Assembly: GCA_036841525.1 (NCBI GenBank) | Contig: DAITVZ010000093.1 | Coordinates: 1 to 14,273, forward strand | Direction of reading: 5' to 3' | DNA length: 14,273 nt | From: JAAYEA01 sp012689325 | Lineage (GTDB): Bacteria > Chloroflexota > Anaerolineae > JAAYEA01 | In this document: piece by piece, positions 14,167 through 14,273 of the stretch | Numbering within the stretch: the first letter of the stretch is position 1 | Layout of the letters: every line of letters begins with the position of its first letter | Position numbers and translations under genes: made by a program | Notes under the pieces: model-generated | What the model was told of the DNA's origin: nothing | Seen by the model: the letters and a program-made list of their open reading frames with translations, nothing else | The model's database searches: none

Positions 14167-14189
14167 CCAGGGACCACCCCGATCCCTGG
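14167..14189 (+). promoter_or_regulatory. Leader hairpin of the right-edge gene
   Basis: CCAGGGA (14167-14173) and TCCCTGG (14183-14189) form a perfect 7-bp stem with a 9-nt loop. It lies between the predicted promoter and the ribosome binding site. No U-run follows, so it is not a standard terminator. Its function is unknown. Confidence 0.45.
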
Positions 14190-14249
14190 CCCTTGTGTCG
14201 GCTGGGGGCGAGGGAGGTGCGCGCGATCCTTCCCCCAGAGAGGAGAGCC

Positions 14250-14273
14250 ATGCTCGCCGACCTGATCACCACG
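14250..14273 (+). CDS. Start of an unidentified gene (3' end outside window)
   Basis: The last 24 bases read MLADLITT from an ATG at 14250. AGGAG at 14241-14245 lies four bases upstream of the ATG, a good ribosome binding site, and a plausible promoter is at 14109-14137. Eight residues are too few to name a family. The gene diverges from the ISAs1 remnant. Confidence 0.55.

Noticed and set aside
13853..14272. A 139-residue minus-strand frame at the right edge
   Set aside because: It overlaps the ISAs1 transposase in a different frame, has an Arg/Gly/Ser-rich low-information sequence and conflicts with the plus-strand promoter and start at 14109-14250.

Overview
This is a GC-rich bacterial window dominated by one giant gene. 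A 12.2 kb minus-strand gene (1039-13242) encodes a 4067-residue, very acidic exported protein built almost entirely from calcium-binding-type repeats. The style (Cys-flanked DDDxDGxxNDGC loops, ILGDNG-type RTX repeats, a Sec signal peptide) recalls giant secreted proteins of Chloroflexota and other environmental bacteria. That taxonomic reading rests on memory and is only a suggestion; no marker gene is present.

Layout. Positions 2-394 (+) hold the C-terminal end of a gene cut by the window edge, which resembles the Nmad3 family (nucleotide modification-associated domain 3). Positions 578-1009 (+) hold the C-terminal half of an IS630-family transposase, which stops 29 bases short of the convergent stop codon of the giant gene. 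Positions 1039-13242 (-) are the giant gene. It runs from a signal peptide, through an N-terminal half (to about residue 2265) made of diverged modules of roughly 450 residues with EF-hand-like loops and inserted Cys-flanked loops, to about 1550 residues of RTX-like beta-roll repeats, a conserved-looking post-RTX module and a C-terminal Ig-like domain. Inside the RTX part is a very regular two-module (A-B) superrepeat with a period of about 126 residues.

The 13243-13727 stretch carries the control region: a strong ribosome binding site (AGGAGG), a near-consensus sigma-70 promoter (TTGACA-17-TATACT) and a 5' leader of about 218 nt. Just beyond it is a 194-bp MITE-like element (13516-13709) with perfect 19-bp terminal inverted repeats, a 10-bp target duplication and four internal hairpins. 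This element appears to have inserted one base inside the end of a decayed ISAs1-family element, whose transposase C-terminus remains at 13728-14015 (-). At the right edge, a promoter, a leader with a hairpin and a ribosome binding site precede the first eight codons of a new plus-strand gene.

No operon is visible: the giant gene stands alone, transcribed from its own promoter and bracketed by transposase remnants. The most likely role is an exported, Ca2+-dependent surface, matrix or adhesion protein. This is inferred from architecture, since no catalytic domain was recognised.
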